Part shown: piece by piece, positions 13,721-24,949 of the stretch
How positions within the stretch are numbered: position 1 is the stretch's first letter
Layout of the letters: every line of letters starts with the position of its first letter
NCBI GenBank assembly: GCA_000328365.1
Contig: KB297594.1
Coordinates: forward strand, 213,049-277,048
Length of the DNA: 64,000 bases
Direction of reading: 5' to 3'
Origin: Capitella teleta
Lineage: Eukaryota; Annelida; Polychaeta; Capitellidae
Position numbers and translations under genes: made by a program
Notes under the pieces: model-generated
Database searches by the model: none
Told to the model about the DNA's origin: nothing
The model's input: the letters and a program-made list of their open reading frames with translations, nothing else

Positions 13721-16700
13721 ATGAAGAAAATTTTGATCCAAGTAAGTATTTGTTTATTTACTTTGATTGTTAATTAATAAGTTTAATTATTAGTTCAGTT
13801 AATTCCCTTGATTACGTTAATACAGACCTATATATCTAATTAATTAATTAATGATAATTACATATACAGAGAAATGATAAATTCAAGACTTCGATCTATA
13901 AGATTAAGATGAAAGTGAAAGTGGAAAGTCGTGGATCATCCCTACTGTGTCAGGCCCAAAATGAATCCACACTAAATTAATTAAAATTTTAGGCTTCCAG
14001 GTTACTTTACAATTCTCATGCAAGTAATTTGACAAATATAACAGTGTCCATGCTGTAGCCTGCATTTCACAAAGGGCCACAACAGCTGTTTTAGATTTAC
14101 TGCTGAACTCTTTTCAAATCACCGACGTCCTACTTTTACTGACAAAAATGCTGGCAGCCGCGAACGTCGCGCAATGTAAACATCCACCAGCAGCGCGTTG
14201 CTCGGATTGAAATTTCACACCTTTCTTGGAATCAGGCCGGCGTTGTACAAAAAGTTGAAAACTGAATATTTTTAAAAGTCTCAACAAGTATTGACGTGAG
14301 ATATCATTAGTGATGTATTCATGAGAAAATTAGTAGGCTATTGTAATATTATTGTTGATGCAAGGCGATTTTTCATAAGGATAGGCTAGCTTTATATGGT
14401 AGACCATATATTTATGCGGCATTTGATAGGCCTATTGCAAGCCTTAAATGGCCCGTAGATTTAATGCTTCATCACACTGACCATTGATCTTTTAAAGTTG
14501 TGTGACCTTAGTGAGTGGAAAATAAAAGGTTGGGAAAAAACTTACGTTTTTTGATCCTGAGACAACTGTAATATTTCAGAATATTCCACCGGGATCCAAC
14601 AACATGACAATATCGTTGATCATCGAAGCTGTTTTCCCTGATTGCTTGGTGGAGGGAATGCAGGATGTGGGCCCAAATGCCTGCATTTTTACGTTCAAGG
14701 ATCCCATGTCAGGTACGGACATCTTGATCCGAATTAAGTCTGAGTAGAAATTTTCTTCATTTCAGTGTCGCTGGCTGAGTTTGACCAGAAATTGAAAGCG
14801 GGTAAACATAAAAAAGCAGAAAATTTGACGTTTGCAGAAGTCTCTGAAGAAAATCAAGATGGTAATTATATTTATTACTGTATAGTTTACCAATATTTTA
14901 GTTTTAAATTTAGACATTTTGTTATTGTGTTTTATTATCAAATTGAAATTTACATACGAGGGTTTTTCAAAGAGTTCTCAGCCTAACATGGAACACGTAA
15001 TCACAGAAAGTTGAAATTTCACTTGAATATAGCTTAACTTTTCAGATGAAAGTTGCGAGCATTGAATTTCACAGAAAGTTACGTGATTACCTCTGACACC
15101 AATTTGAGTGATTATGGGGGTAGGCATTTCGTCAAAATGCAGTAAACTCCTGATTAGACTATTTATCATACGGATATCTCCGATATTTATTTCATAAACT
15201 CATCAAAGCAATGAAAAATTAATGTGTTTGTAACATTTTGATGGAATTATTATAAAAATACTAGGCAAGTGAAGCCCAGAAGGGAGCACTTGTACTGGCA
15301 TTAATTTATGTTCCTTCTCGTGATAAAACTATATAAAATGGGATAACATGATATGAAATATACAATTATTTGACAAAATCATTTTCGTGTTAATTTGCAT
15401 GTCAATGGCATTTTTTTATGCACCTCCCTAGTGCAATTTCCGTGTAAAAATATGTTTTTGTTTATAGAATTCCATTTAATTTTCATCACAGCAAAGTCAA
15501 TGCACCAGCAGTGTTCTTGATTAAAATTAGCGATCAAATGTTGCGAAAAAGTGTTATGAGCGTCCCAAAATGCAAACTTTTGGCATCTGAAATAAGGATT
15601 TGACAGTGATGTCAGTAGAAGTGCGCTCAATCAAAAACTAGTTGTCAGGGAAATAATAAAGCTATGTGTGATCTTGTGAATAGTTGCTCTATCTAACCTC
15701 CAAATTTCAAGTTTCTAGTAAAACGCATTCCATGTTATGCCGAGAACTTTTCAAACAGCTCTTGTAATTCTTTAATTGCCTAATATCGCTTTTGATCCTT
15801 GCAGCTGCATTGGAGTCGCCATTTGAAGCAGATGAATTTGAGGAAAAGAGCTGTAAGATCATAATTATTCCTTAATGGCTAATATCAACTATGATTTTGG
15901 AAATAGAAATATTTTTATTGCTCATATTTTTAGTGTAAATAATTTTTTTCCAGCGATCGACAAGTTCTACAACAAACTTCCTTGTGCAGCTGCAAGCAAC
16001 ACCCGTGCTTCCTTTGCTTCGAGGGAAATGCCTCCTCCCCTGATGTCACAGCAGCCGAGAGGAGGAAGGGGAGGTAGAGGAGGCAAGGGGAGGGGAAGAG
16101 GGAGTTTCCTTTCACAGGAGCGAGGGTCAAACCCGACTGGTGAACGGAGTGACACCTTCTGTCTAACTCCCCAGCGCGTTAAATTTCTCAGAAGCATCTT
16201 GAAGAGCAACAAGAAATTGCTGCCTGGAAGTGTCATCTACAAAGATCGTAGCGGGGAGGTTGTGGTCAACGGAAATCCAGACGAGCTTGAGGAGAGGAGG
16301 GGGATAGTGACAGGGGCCATCCAAAACATGTCCTCAGCCTCCGATGTTCCAATCTCCTTGGAATTTGCGAAATATCTGTCTGTGAATCCGGGCAGTCTGC
16401 AGATCTTGAAGTACTGTCAGGAGAAACGCCTTTTCTGCCGCTTGATCATCGAAGATGATGAAGTGATATTGTTGGGCAGAGGACCAAGAGATTGCAATGA
16501 ACTCTTTGAGTGCCTCTCAGCTGATTATGTTGAAGAACGAATCGAGGCTGAAAGTGAGAGTGGGAAAGGTCTGACTACTTTCTTGAAATATTTGATGACA
16601 ACGCATCCGCTGACATTCATCAGAGAGAAAAATGGCGTTTTCATAATTGAGAGCTTGGACAGTGAAAGCGCTAAACAGTGCATCGAAGAAATCAAGGGAA

Positions 16701-19700
16701 AAGTGCACACCAAAGAGTTCATTGCAACTGGGTCAAAGGACATTGACGTCAACATTAATCAATTCAAAATTCTTGATCTGCACAAAGAGAAGCTACACAG
16801 TGCTGTGGTAGCCAGGTGAGCTGCGTCTATATAGGTCACTTGTGGATATGCTTTTGCTTTTTTATAGTTGTGGTTCTGATTTTAAAATTTTGCTGTGTGA
16901 CAAGACGGTTGTACGAGTGGAAGGGCCCAGCGACAAATTGCAAGAAGCGGAGTGCGCTGTCAAGGATTTCATTCGTGACGTTGTGCATGAAACTTACAAA
17001 TTCAAGAAAGCAGGTTAAGCAGAGAGAGATGTTTTCTACTAATTAGGTCATGACCTAATTGACTTGATATTTCAGGAATTGGTGAAAATCTTTTTGAAGA
17101 TGGGATTGGGAGAATTCACTGCGAGCATTTGGAAGTTAAGCACAAATGTATCATTGAAGCTTGTTCCTCAAAGAAAAGGTGATTAACTTAAATGATATTC
17201 ACTTGCAACACTCTAGATTCCAGCTGCATTCAATTATTACGGGGAGAGAAATGAAATAAATTATCGAGGACGATGGGATTAAAGAGTGAATTAACTTTTG
17301 TTCTCTGTTCTTATTCACAGCGCTTCTAAGGTTCAACTCCAATCTGATCCTGAATCCAAACCAGCTAAATTTGAGTTGGGGTTCTTAGCCAAAAAAGAAC
17401 CGAGTTATCAACCGGCTCCGAGTCAAGCTGTCATACCAAAAGCCACAAAACAGCTGGCAAATCTGAAGGTCATTCAAGGTGACCTCACCACCTGCAAGGT
17501 TAGCTGGAGGTAAAAATCTCTGAGATTTTCTAAACTGATGTATTGCAGGCTAAAGTACTTGCTGTTCCTGTTGTCGGCGACAATTCTGACCCCATGAAAT
17601 GTGGCGCCATCTGCAAATCATTTGCTCAGAAAGCCGGTCAGGATTTCTGCCAGGTGAGACGATGTTATACATGCGACTGACTCCTCCCATGTTTTTTTGT
17701 GTGCTCTGCCTGTAGAGATTTTCGAGCGTTGAACTTGAACTCGGAGCTGTGGAGTCATTTCAATGTGACCACCGCCTTATCCTCTGCTTCAGAATCGGTA
17801 AATGGCACCGCAGACATTCTGCTGACGTGAGTTGCTTGGTGCATGGCCAGTCTTGATGCTCATCTATTTGATTTAGTGGCTTTTGAAGCTGCTGATGAAG
17901 TGCGTGGCTGCTGCCCAGAAAAACGGTGGCTCCATTGCTTTCCCGACAGTCGGTTGTGGGGGCCTGAAATATCCGGTTCAGGAGGTTGCAGAGGCCTTCA
18001 TGAAAACTGCAGAAAAATATTCTGATGTTGACGTGAGTGGAATTGGTGATTTGTTCCATGTGAATCATTTTTCGTCTTAGGTCACTGTGTTGGCGTTTGA
18101 TAGCAAAATGCATTCAGAATTTGCTTCTTATTTGTCACCAGCGAACTCAAGAATAATGAGGAGGTCTGCTTCCTTCCCCCGTGAGTCTCAGCTCTCTTTT
18201 TGGGCGAATATGGAATTTTTCTGAATATTTGAAACCAAAGCTTTTGGATGTAGATATTTGTCGAAGCTGAATATATGGTCCATTGCCATACATTTGTTTT
18301 TTATTCCCGCTTAATAATATGAAGATGCTTTAACCAAATTGACTGCACAAGTAATCCTTACAAGTACATGCGGCATCAAAGTAATGCACTATTCCGGTAT
18401 ATACATAAGTGTACATTATTATACAGGGTATCTCAATGAGCTGCCTGCTTTCAAAATGCTTTGGCCATTTCTGTGCCAAAGTTGCGTCAAAATCGGCAGT
18501 CACGTCGACTGCAGTGTTGAACAGGCGGGGGTTGTGCGAAGTAAGTTTGAAGGTCACCGAGGGCTTCCTGGGCGCGAGGAAGAGTGACATGTGGTGGATC
18601 GAGGCAGCATGCGTTCTTTCATCTGCTTTGTTCTCGTCATTAAAGACATCATATTCTTTCATGTTTTTAACTGTCAGCAAAACGCAAGCCGGCGACCATC
18701 GCTCGCTCTTATCAAAGCGTTACGCAATCGCGAAGGCTTTAAGTGGAGCGGGAGGAGAAGCTTGACTCGACTCGTGGCTCGAGCAGGCAAGCTGTGAAAA
18801 CACACGAATGCCCAACAAACGCCCGGTTGTTTAACGCAGGGTCAATTGTCAATCCGGACCGATAATGACCGGTCGCTGGTTGCATTGTACAGGTTGTCGC
18901 TGAATACAGGGTCACTTGCATGTTAAAGTGGTTGGGCCACAGGTTTCACTGTAATATAATAATTGGCAAGTTAAGGCAAATCCATTATGTTGATTGCTTA
19001 AGGTGTATCAAATCCCTCTTTGGATAAAACAGCCGTTCCAACACCACTCTTGTAAGGTTGAATAATGTATTATATCATCTATACTTACTTCCTGCATTTT
19101 CAGAGGCAGTAAGAAATGAGCCAAAGAAGCCGATCGTTAATTGTGTGGAGAAAGAAATTGAGATTCACGTTTGGGCTTTGGGAAAAGATGTTGCTGCCGA
19201 TGTCATCACGAAGATCAAGGAAATGATCAACCGTGAACTCTACGCCAGCCAAGAGCTTCCCATTGATGCCGGCATTTCTGAGAAATGTTCAGATGAACTT
19301 CTGGCTTTGCAGTCACGCAGAGTTAAAGTGACCATTGGTAAGTCTGTGGTGCGCCTGTGTTTGTCTTCCGAATATTGTTTTCGTTACCAGATCCTCAGCA
19401 GCACAAAGTTCGATTGGCCGGTTGCAAAGATGCCGTCTCTCAACTGACGATGCAAGCGCATAAGCTGATCATTGAAGATGAGGCAGATCAGAGACTCCCT
19501 ATGCCAAAGGAATCCTTTGAAGACATTCAGCGACAAAAACACACAATGGATCAAACCTCTTACCTGCACCTCCTCAGTGAGGCGGAGGTACTAATTCCTT
19601 CGTATTGGAAGAACAATGCGAAGGAACCTCTAGTAAGAATTTTAAGAGAGAAACCGGAGACGAAAATCGTGGAGATTCAACTTGAAGGCCGCAGTGGCCA

Positions 19701-20433
19701 AGCTATCGCTGCCCTGGTCAGCTCAACGTGGAAGAGTCAGCTGGTTGGACACGGCCGTGACGCTGCCAACCTGGGCAACTACAGTCGGCTGCACATCACC
19801 AAAATCGAGCGCATTGAGAACCCGAAATTGTGGAAGAGCTACACAGCCAAGCGAGCAGATCTGCTCTTGAAGGCCACCAAGGAGAGGCCGAGCCAACAGA
19901 GCGTTATTACCGATGACCAGAAGCTGGACAAAGATATCTTCACGGATATCAATGAAGTGTTTTTGTTTCATGGATTGAAAAAGGATTTCTTGAATGGCGT
20001 TCAGAATCAGGGCGTTGATCCCCGTCTCTCTGGCGACAGAGTTCTCTTTGGGGCAGGATCGTACTTTGCAGAATCGACCTCCAAAGCTGACCAGTACACG
20101 GGTTCGTTTCATTGATTTAAATGTCATTTGTGATAACAGTTTCTCTCCACAGATGACCGCCAAACCCGGTCAGCTCCAGGACAACCCTTGGCCATGCTGC
20201 TGTGCAGAGTGCTTCTGGGAAGCGCTTTTGAATGCCGTGACCCCAAGCCCTTTAAACGACCTCCCTGCACTACATGTCAGGATGACCGATGCACTAAGCA
20301 CGACAAATTTTATGATTCCATCATTGGCATCAGCAAAGGGCCAACTGGACCAGCGCTGCTATTCAAAGAATTTGTGATTTACGACAGAGCACAGAGCTAC
20401 CCTGAATACATAATTCATTACGTGCGACAGTGA
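13721..20433 (+). CDS. PARP14-like RRM-KH-macro-PARP ADP-ribosyltransferase
   Basis: Fifteen exons join in frame to 1,094 residues: 13721-13741, 14580-14712, 14766-14861, 15805-15852, 15954-16815, 16868-17013, 17076-17178, 17321-17498, 17549-17653, 17716-17826, 17877-18032, 18081-18180, 19104-19337, 19391-20101, 20153-20433. Order: an RRM-like segment (residues 1-80; KKILIQNIPPG, CIFTFKDP), an RGG-rich stretch (about 135-150), KH-like repeats (200-470), one macrodomain (about 515-675; VIQGDLTTCK, GGSIAFPTVGCGGLKYP), a linker, and a PARP catalytic domain (about 940-1094). Catalytic triad: His in FLFHG (~958), Tyr in GAGSYFAES (~989), Glu in KEFVIYDRAQSYPEY (~1074). H-Y-E is typical of chain-forming enzymes, whereas vertebrate PARP14 lacks the Glu. 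The catalytic domain also has CTTCQDDRCTKH, a possible zinc site. Introns 3 and 12 host transposons. AATAAA is at 20736. The 7-residue first exon is the least certain part. Confidence 0.9.
14957..15764. mobile_element. Mariner-like non-autonomous element in PARP intron 3
   Basis: An 808-bp unit is flanked by TA (14955-14956, 15765-15766). The ends are imperfect inverted repeats: CGAGGGTTTTTCAAAGAGTT on the left, and CAAGAGCTGTTTGAAAAGTT read inward from the right on the opposite strand. Both continue into TAACATGGAA. TA duplication and a GAGGGTTTTTCAAA-type end are typical of mariner elements. No transposase remains inside. Confidence 0.75.
18340..18951 (-). mobile_element. Pogo/Tigger-like element, copy 2, in PARP intron 12
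   Basis: An inverted relative of the unit at 2168-3046. The end at 18951 is intact (rightmost bases CAGGTTTCACTG, then TA) and carries the same subterminal repeats. The opposite end has no terminal repeat, so this copy is truncated or eroded at about 18340-18410. The internal open frame (18330-18680, -) shares the stretch KNMKEYDVFNDENKADERTH with copy 1. It accounts for most of this otherwise oversized intron. Confidence 0.75.
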
Positions 20434-20880
20434 GTCGAGATTTTTTTTTCACTTGTAATTAGAATCCACCCTGCAATGCTTATTTCACTGATTGACATGG
20501 ATTGTCTTTGGGTGTACGTATACTTTCTTTTATGTCCATGCTATATGTTTGTACCGTACATCACTATAGTGACTCCATGGAAACCGCAAGAAATGATCTT
20601 GACGTGAAAGTTAGTAATCTACATTAACATGTAATCCAGATATATCATTTTGATATAAACATTCAATTTAGCTATAGAGATTATAAATAATAACCATTAT
20701 ATACATGTTGATGCATTGAATTTTAACACCATTCAAATAAAAGAAAATGTGGATGTTTGAATAAAATAAGATTGTGTTTTTGCGTCTTTGTTATTATTTA
20801 TTGCGATGCATAGATATACACGTATTAAGTGAGATTCTATCAATTTCAAGTAGATATAATTATATTATTATTGTTGTTAT
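20434..20880. other. 3' flank of the PARP gene
   Basis: Contains AATAAA signals at 20736 and 20759 that probably end the PARP transcript. Nothing else was recognised. Confidence 0.6.
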
Positions 20881-21470
20881 GCAGATCGTCGTCTTTGCCA
20901 GTGGCTTCAGTTGGACATCATCGGAACCACGCTCCAACAACTCAGAGCCAAAGCACGAGCCAGCAACCGTTGCCAAGGAATATGACTCCTCTAAAGCCAA
21001 CAAAAGTACAATTTATGAGCCAAATGTTGAACCAGAGTCCAGCAGTTGCACCAACACAGAAACCACGTCCAAGGGTACAGCAACACGCCCTGATCAACCC
21101 AGAAGAATTAAGACGATCTGCAAGATGTCGTCAAGCCCCAGAAAGGTTGAATTATGACCGAATGGGTGGAAGGGCTTCGACACAGAGTCCAGAATATTCA
21201 TCAAGGCAAATACAGAAATCAACCCAGAAGATTACAGAAATGCATCCAGTTGGATTAAGACGATCTGCAAGATGTCGTCAAGCCCCAGAAAGGCTGAATT
21301 ATGACCGAATGGGTGGAAGGGCTTCGACACAGAGTCCAGAATATTCATCAAGACAAATACAGAAATCAACCCAGAAGATTACAGAAATGCATCCTGTTGG
21401 AGTAAGACGATCTGCAAGATGTCGTCAAGCCCCAGAAAGGCTGAATTATGACATAATGGGAGGTAGTTAG
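20881..21470 (+). mobile_element. Tandem-repeat ORF resembling a Ty3/gypsy pol C-terminus (fossil)
   Basis: An open frame of roughly 200 residues ends in two and a half copies of a 147-bp (49-residue) unit at 21111-21257, 21258-21404 and 21405-21470. The units are nearly identical, so the duplication is young. Each holds RRSARCRQAPERLNYDRMGG. Arg-rich R-S-x-R...P-x-RLNY tails are common at the C-terminus of Ty3/gypsy integrases. I therefore read this as the tail of a fossil element, although no integrase core or LTR is seen beside it. A host basic repeat protein is the alternative. Confidence 0.45.
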
Positions 21471-22177
21471 TACCCCATGATATACATGATATACATGATA
21501 TAAACGTAACAATGAAGGCGGTGCAAGCAAAACAAATGTACTTATTTAGCATACTTGATGAAAATGATACTCTTTCCTGCTTCTTAATTTATATTATTCT
21601 CCAGATTGAATTTTGATTCAATCTCCGAAGTGATTGACTCGTTATTACATAACATCATCTATGCCATACTTCACCTGGTTTGCGCTATGGAGGCAAATGG
21701 CTGCACGAGAAAAATTGCAACACACAATAATTAACATAAGCAATATTTCATGAATATGCAGATTTATTACAAAGGCTAAAATCAAAGAATCTTGTGGCAC
21801 AGAAACAGTAAACTTCACAGCGAGAAAACGACAAATTTGCAACATTCAGATCACGAACAACACAGTAGGAGCGAAGGAATTGAGTAAAAATCTACTTAAA
21901 CAAATAATGACAATTGGCAACTAGAGGCACAATGACTAGGATCACGACACGGTTCACTCAATTCAGTCGTGGGAGTTCAAGCTCAAAATGCTTCACAAAT
22001 TACTTTCGATCAAATTGTAAGAATTTTGTTGTAATGAGGAAAAAGATATGGCAACAGAAAAGGATAAAGCAGGAGGTATATGTAATCAGAGAATTGTGTA
22101 AATTTGAACATAATATCCCATAGTTTGTGGCAATCAAAATAATTTAGCACCAATTTGAGTTAAGGGGGTCGTCCAGT
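21471..22177. other. Spacer between repeat ORF and GALNT
   Basis: A short ATGATATAC array at 21478-21503 is followed by AT-rich sequence. No gene was recognised. Confidence 0.5.
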
Positions 22178-24523
22178 CTATTTTTCTTTGAAATTCCTCT
22201 GCAAATTGAAAGAATATGATAGCAGGGAATTTGGCATAGAAAGATGATTTACCATGATGAAGTGTTGAGATGGGTTGTTTTGATCACAAAATTCTACTGA
22301 TAGATATGTTGCCATGGAGACGGTATCCTTGGTAATGGTCAAACAACGACCAGAAGCAGGGTTCAGTAATTGTTTCTGCGAAAAAATTGCAAACAATTTG
22401 GAAAAAAAAAATAAAAAAACAAAGTCACCTTATGCAGCCAAGACCACTGCTGTGACCCTCCGGAAAAGTGACACTTGCTAAGCATCGGGTAGGGTGAATT
22501 GCCGCCTCCGGAATCATCAACAAAATCCAGGCAGAGAACCCCCATTAGGCGCATGCTGCCCTCAAACGTCTCATGCCAAACCTAAAGTAAACATTCCAGT
22601 TAATCAAGTAAAGCCAAAGTAATAAGTAACGCCACAAATGCTAACAAACCTGCTGCTTGTTGTTTGGATTACAGGGTTTCAACTCAAGCAGAGATTTCTT
22701 GTCGTATGGAGAACGGGATGCCACAACGCACAATGTAGATGAAAAATGTTTCAGCTGCAATCAATTAATCAATCAATTTAATCCACGCATAATTAGTTCT
22801 CTTACGTGAGCTTTGCGTATGACCTCTGGGTCTTTCTTAATGAGGTTGTGACCCTTAGCGATCAGCCCTCCCCCCTCCTTGTCCGAGGGGAGCGTTTGTT
22901 CGGGATACACGTTATCAAGGAACCACTTGAATGACTGGCACTGCAGCTCATTCCGAAGCGCCTTCCGATCGCTGACGTCTCCATATTCAGCGTGATCTGC
23001 TGTTTTGCGGACTTGGAAGAAATATTTCTGAAAAGAGGAAACATTCGTTCGTCAGAAAAAAGGAGAAGAAAACACTTACAATGTATTCGTCCATCCAGAC
23101 ATGTGCCACCCGCAGACTGTTCTTGGTGATGGTATCAACCCCAACAGGGGAACCATAAGGACGCCTCTTGCGGAAGATGTGCCCCACACGAGAACAGGGC
23201 AAGATGTGCATGCTGCCACCACACTGCCACACCTCATTAAATATTCACATAAATTACCAAATCCGCAACAACTCAGCAACGATGGCCTACCCTGAACGAT
23301 ATTTCCAAGTTCTCTCCTCCCCAAACATCCATTCCAGTGTCGTATCGACCGAGATCATTGAAGTATTTACGATTCATTGCGAATAAGCCTCCAGCCATCG
23401 TAGGAGTTCTGGGAAACAAAGATCAGAAATATGGATATTTCAACTGATGAGCAACGCACTTGATGGGTTTAACGTAGTCTTCTTGCTTTCTGAGAAGTGA
23501 TTCGGGGATCTGGTCCCAGCGATAGAACAGACCCCAGTTGAAGCCTCCTCGTACGAGCGGCGAAGATTCGTACCGAAAAGTGTCCTGATCAATGATGTCG
23601 ATAATGGGGACGGCAACGCGCTTGTGGTTGCCATGGATATGCGATAACAGCGGCTGAATCCATTCGACATTTACCTCACAGTGGCTGTCAAGGAAAACCA
23701 GTACCTGGCAAACAATGAGGTCAGGACAATCAAAATGGGTCATAAAGGTCAAACCTCGCCAGTCGCATGTTCTGACCCGATGACCCTTGCTCGAATGAGA
23801 CCTTCTCGACGTGTGTTCCGCACCAATTTAGTTTGCGGAAGATGTTCTGAAACATACGCATCCAGCTGCTCCGCCAGGTGATCTGAAAAACATGCACATT
23901 ATTATGACCCGTTGCTATGGAAACAGCTCACCAAGGTCACTAAAGTCATCTACGAGGATGATTTCATGGAGGAGGGCAGAGGGAGTGCGGTCAATTATAG
24001 AGTGGACGGTCCTCAGCAGCACTGACCATGCTTCATTGTAGAAGCAGATGACCACACTGGCAGAGGGCAGTTCAGCCGGGTACTCCTCACTCTGACATCT
24101 GTCAACGCAAATAAATCATGCAAATAATATGTAAATTTGTTCACCCACAACTGATGGCGGACGTCGGGGATTGGTCGATGGAAGCTGAGACGATCGCTGA
24201 TCAATTCATTGAAGGCGTAGAGTTTATATCCTGCCAAAAATAAACAGCGTCAAATGAAGGAAGAGGGACTTCGTACCTTGCTCCCTTTTCACTTGGTCCT
24301 GGGGATTGCGCACAAGACCAATTTCAGAAAGATCGTCTTTCGCGGACGGGGGCAGCCCTGTGATCTGGTACCTTGGCTTGAGATGGCTCCTGCGCCGGCT
24401 ACTGGGTAGCCAGCGGGTTGAGCCGTCTTCTTCAATGTCCCAGAGAACGAAGTAAATCACGCAGAGCCACAGAAAAGAAGCGACGATTATCCCAAAACAG
24501 AACGAGCGACGAAGGGGCTTCAT
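22178..24523 (-). CDS. GALNT11: GALNT11-like polypeptide N-acetylgalactosaminyltransferase
   Basis: Eleven exons on the minus strand join in frame: 24523-24277, 24230-24149, 24098-23932, 23882-23755, 23704-23460, 23408-23291, 23232-23080, 23027-22806, 22754-22650, 22581-22429, 22375-22178. They give 605 residues, or 587 if a last 54-nt in-frame intron (22252-22199) is removed. The enzyme starts mucin-type O-glycans by moving GalNAc from UDP-GalNAc to Ser/Thr in the Golgi. A type II anchor lies near residues 9-28. The GT27 domain shows [27 protein letters not shown], the DxH motif [12 protein letters not shown], and [13 protein letters not shown] with [11 protein letters not shown]. The C-terminal ricin-type lectin has CLDF and QQWSW motifs. 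FNWGLFYRW and [12 protein letters not shown] favour the GALNT11 subgroup. The ATG is followed by basic residues and then the anchor, as usual for the family. Confidence 0.93.
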
Positions 24524-24621
24524 GGCTCACATCGCTCCTGCAGTAAATGAATATTCATTAGGCTCATTAGCATAGTTATCAGATTATGAATATTCATGTT
24601 CGTTGAATGTGTAATTGATCA

Positions 24622-24944
24622 GGGTTCTATTACAAGCGCCCACATGGAGAAATTAAGGACTTCATGGTCATCTCATTTGATGCCACGCACTTCCCTGTGC
24701 AAGCGCAGCCAAGTGACCGGTACAAAGGGGTCACTGACGAAGTGCGCCGAGAGTATCTGGGAATGGTGAACACATTGGACGAATCAGTGGGAAGAATCAT
24801 TGCGACGTTACATAATACCAAAATGTACGATGACTCTGGTTGTATTCACGTCCGATAACGGAGGCCAGGACACGTGCGGATCCAATAATTTCCCTTTACG
24901 AGGAGCAAAATTTACGTTCTTGGATGGTAGAACGAGGATAGTGA
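24622..24944 (+). pseudogene. Arylsulfatase B/I/J-like pseudogene fragment
   Basis: Two frames hold one continuous piece of a sulfatase: first ATHFPVQAQPSDRYKGVTD...YLGMVNTLDESVGRIIATL, then VVFTSDNGGQDTCGSNNFPL with RGAKFTF. The family reads (F/H)xPLQxPxRY...YxGMVxxxDExVG...xSDNGG...NxPLRGxKxxxxEGG. A single-base frameshift near 24837 separates the halves, and neither the N-terminal Cys/Ser active-site region nor the C-terminus is present. It starts about 100 bp upstream of the GALNT start, in the opposite direction. It is probably a dead fragment. A lone exon of a gene with a sequencing error is possible. Confidence 0.75.
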
Positions 24945-24949
24945 TGGTG

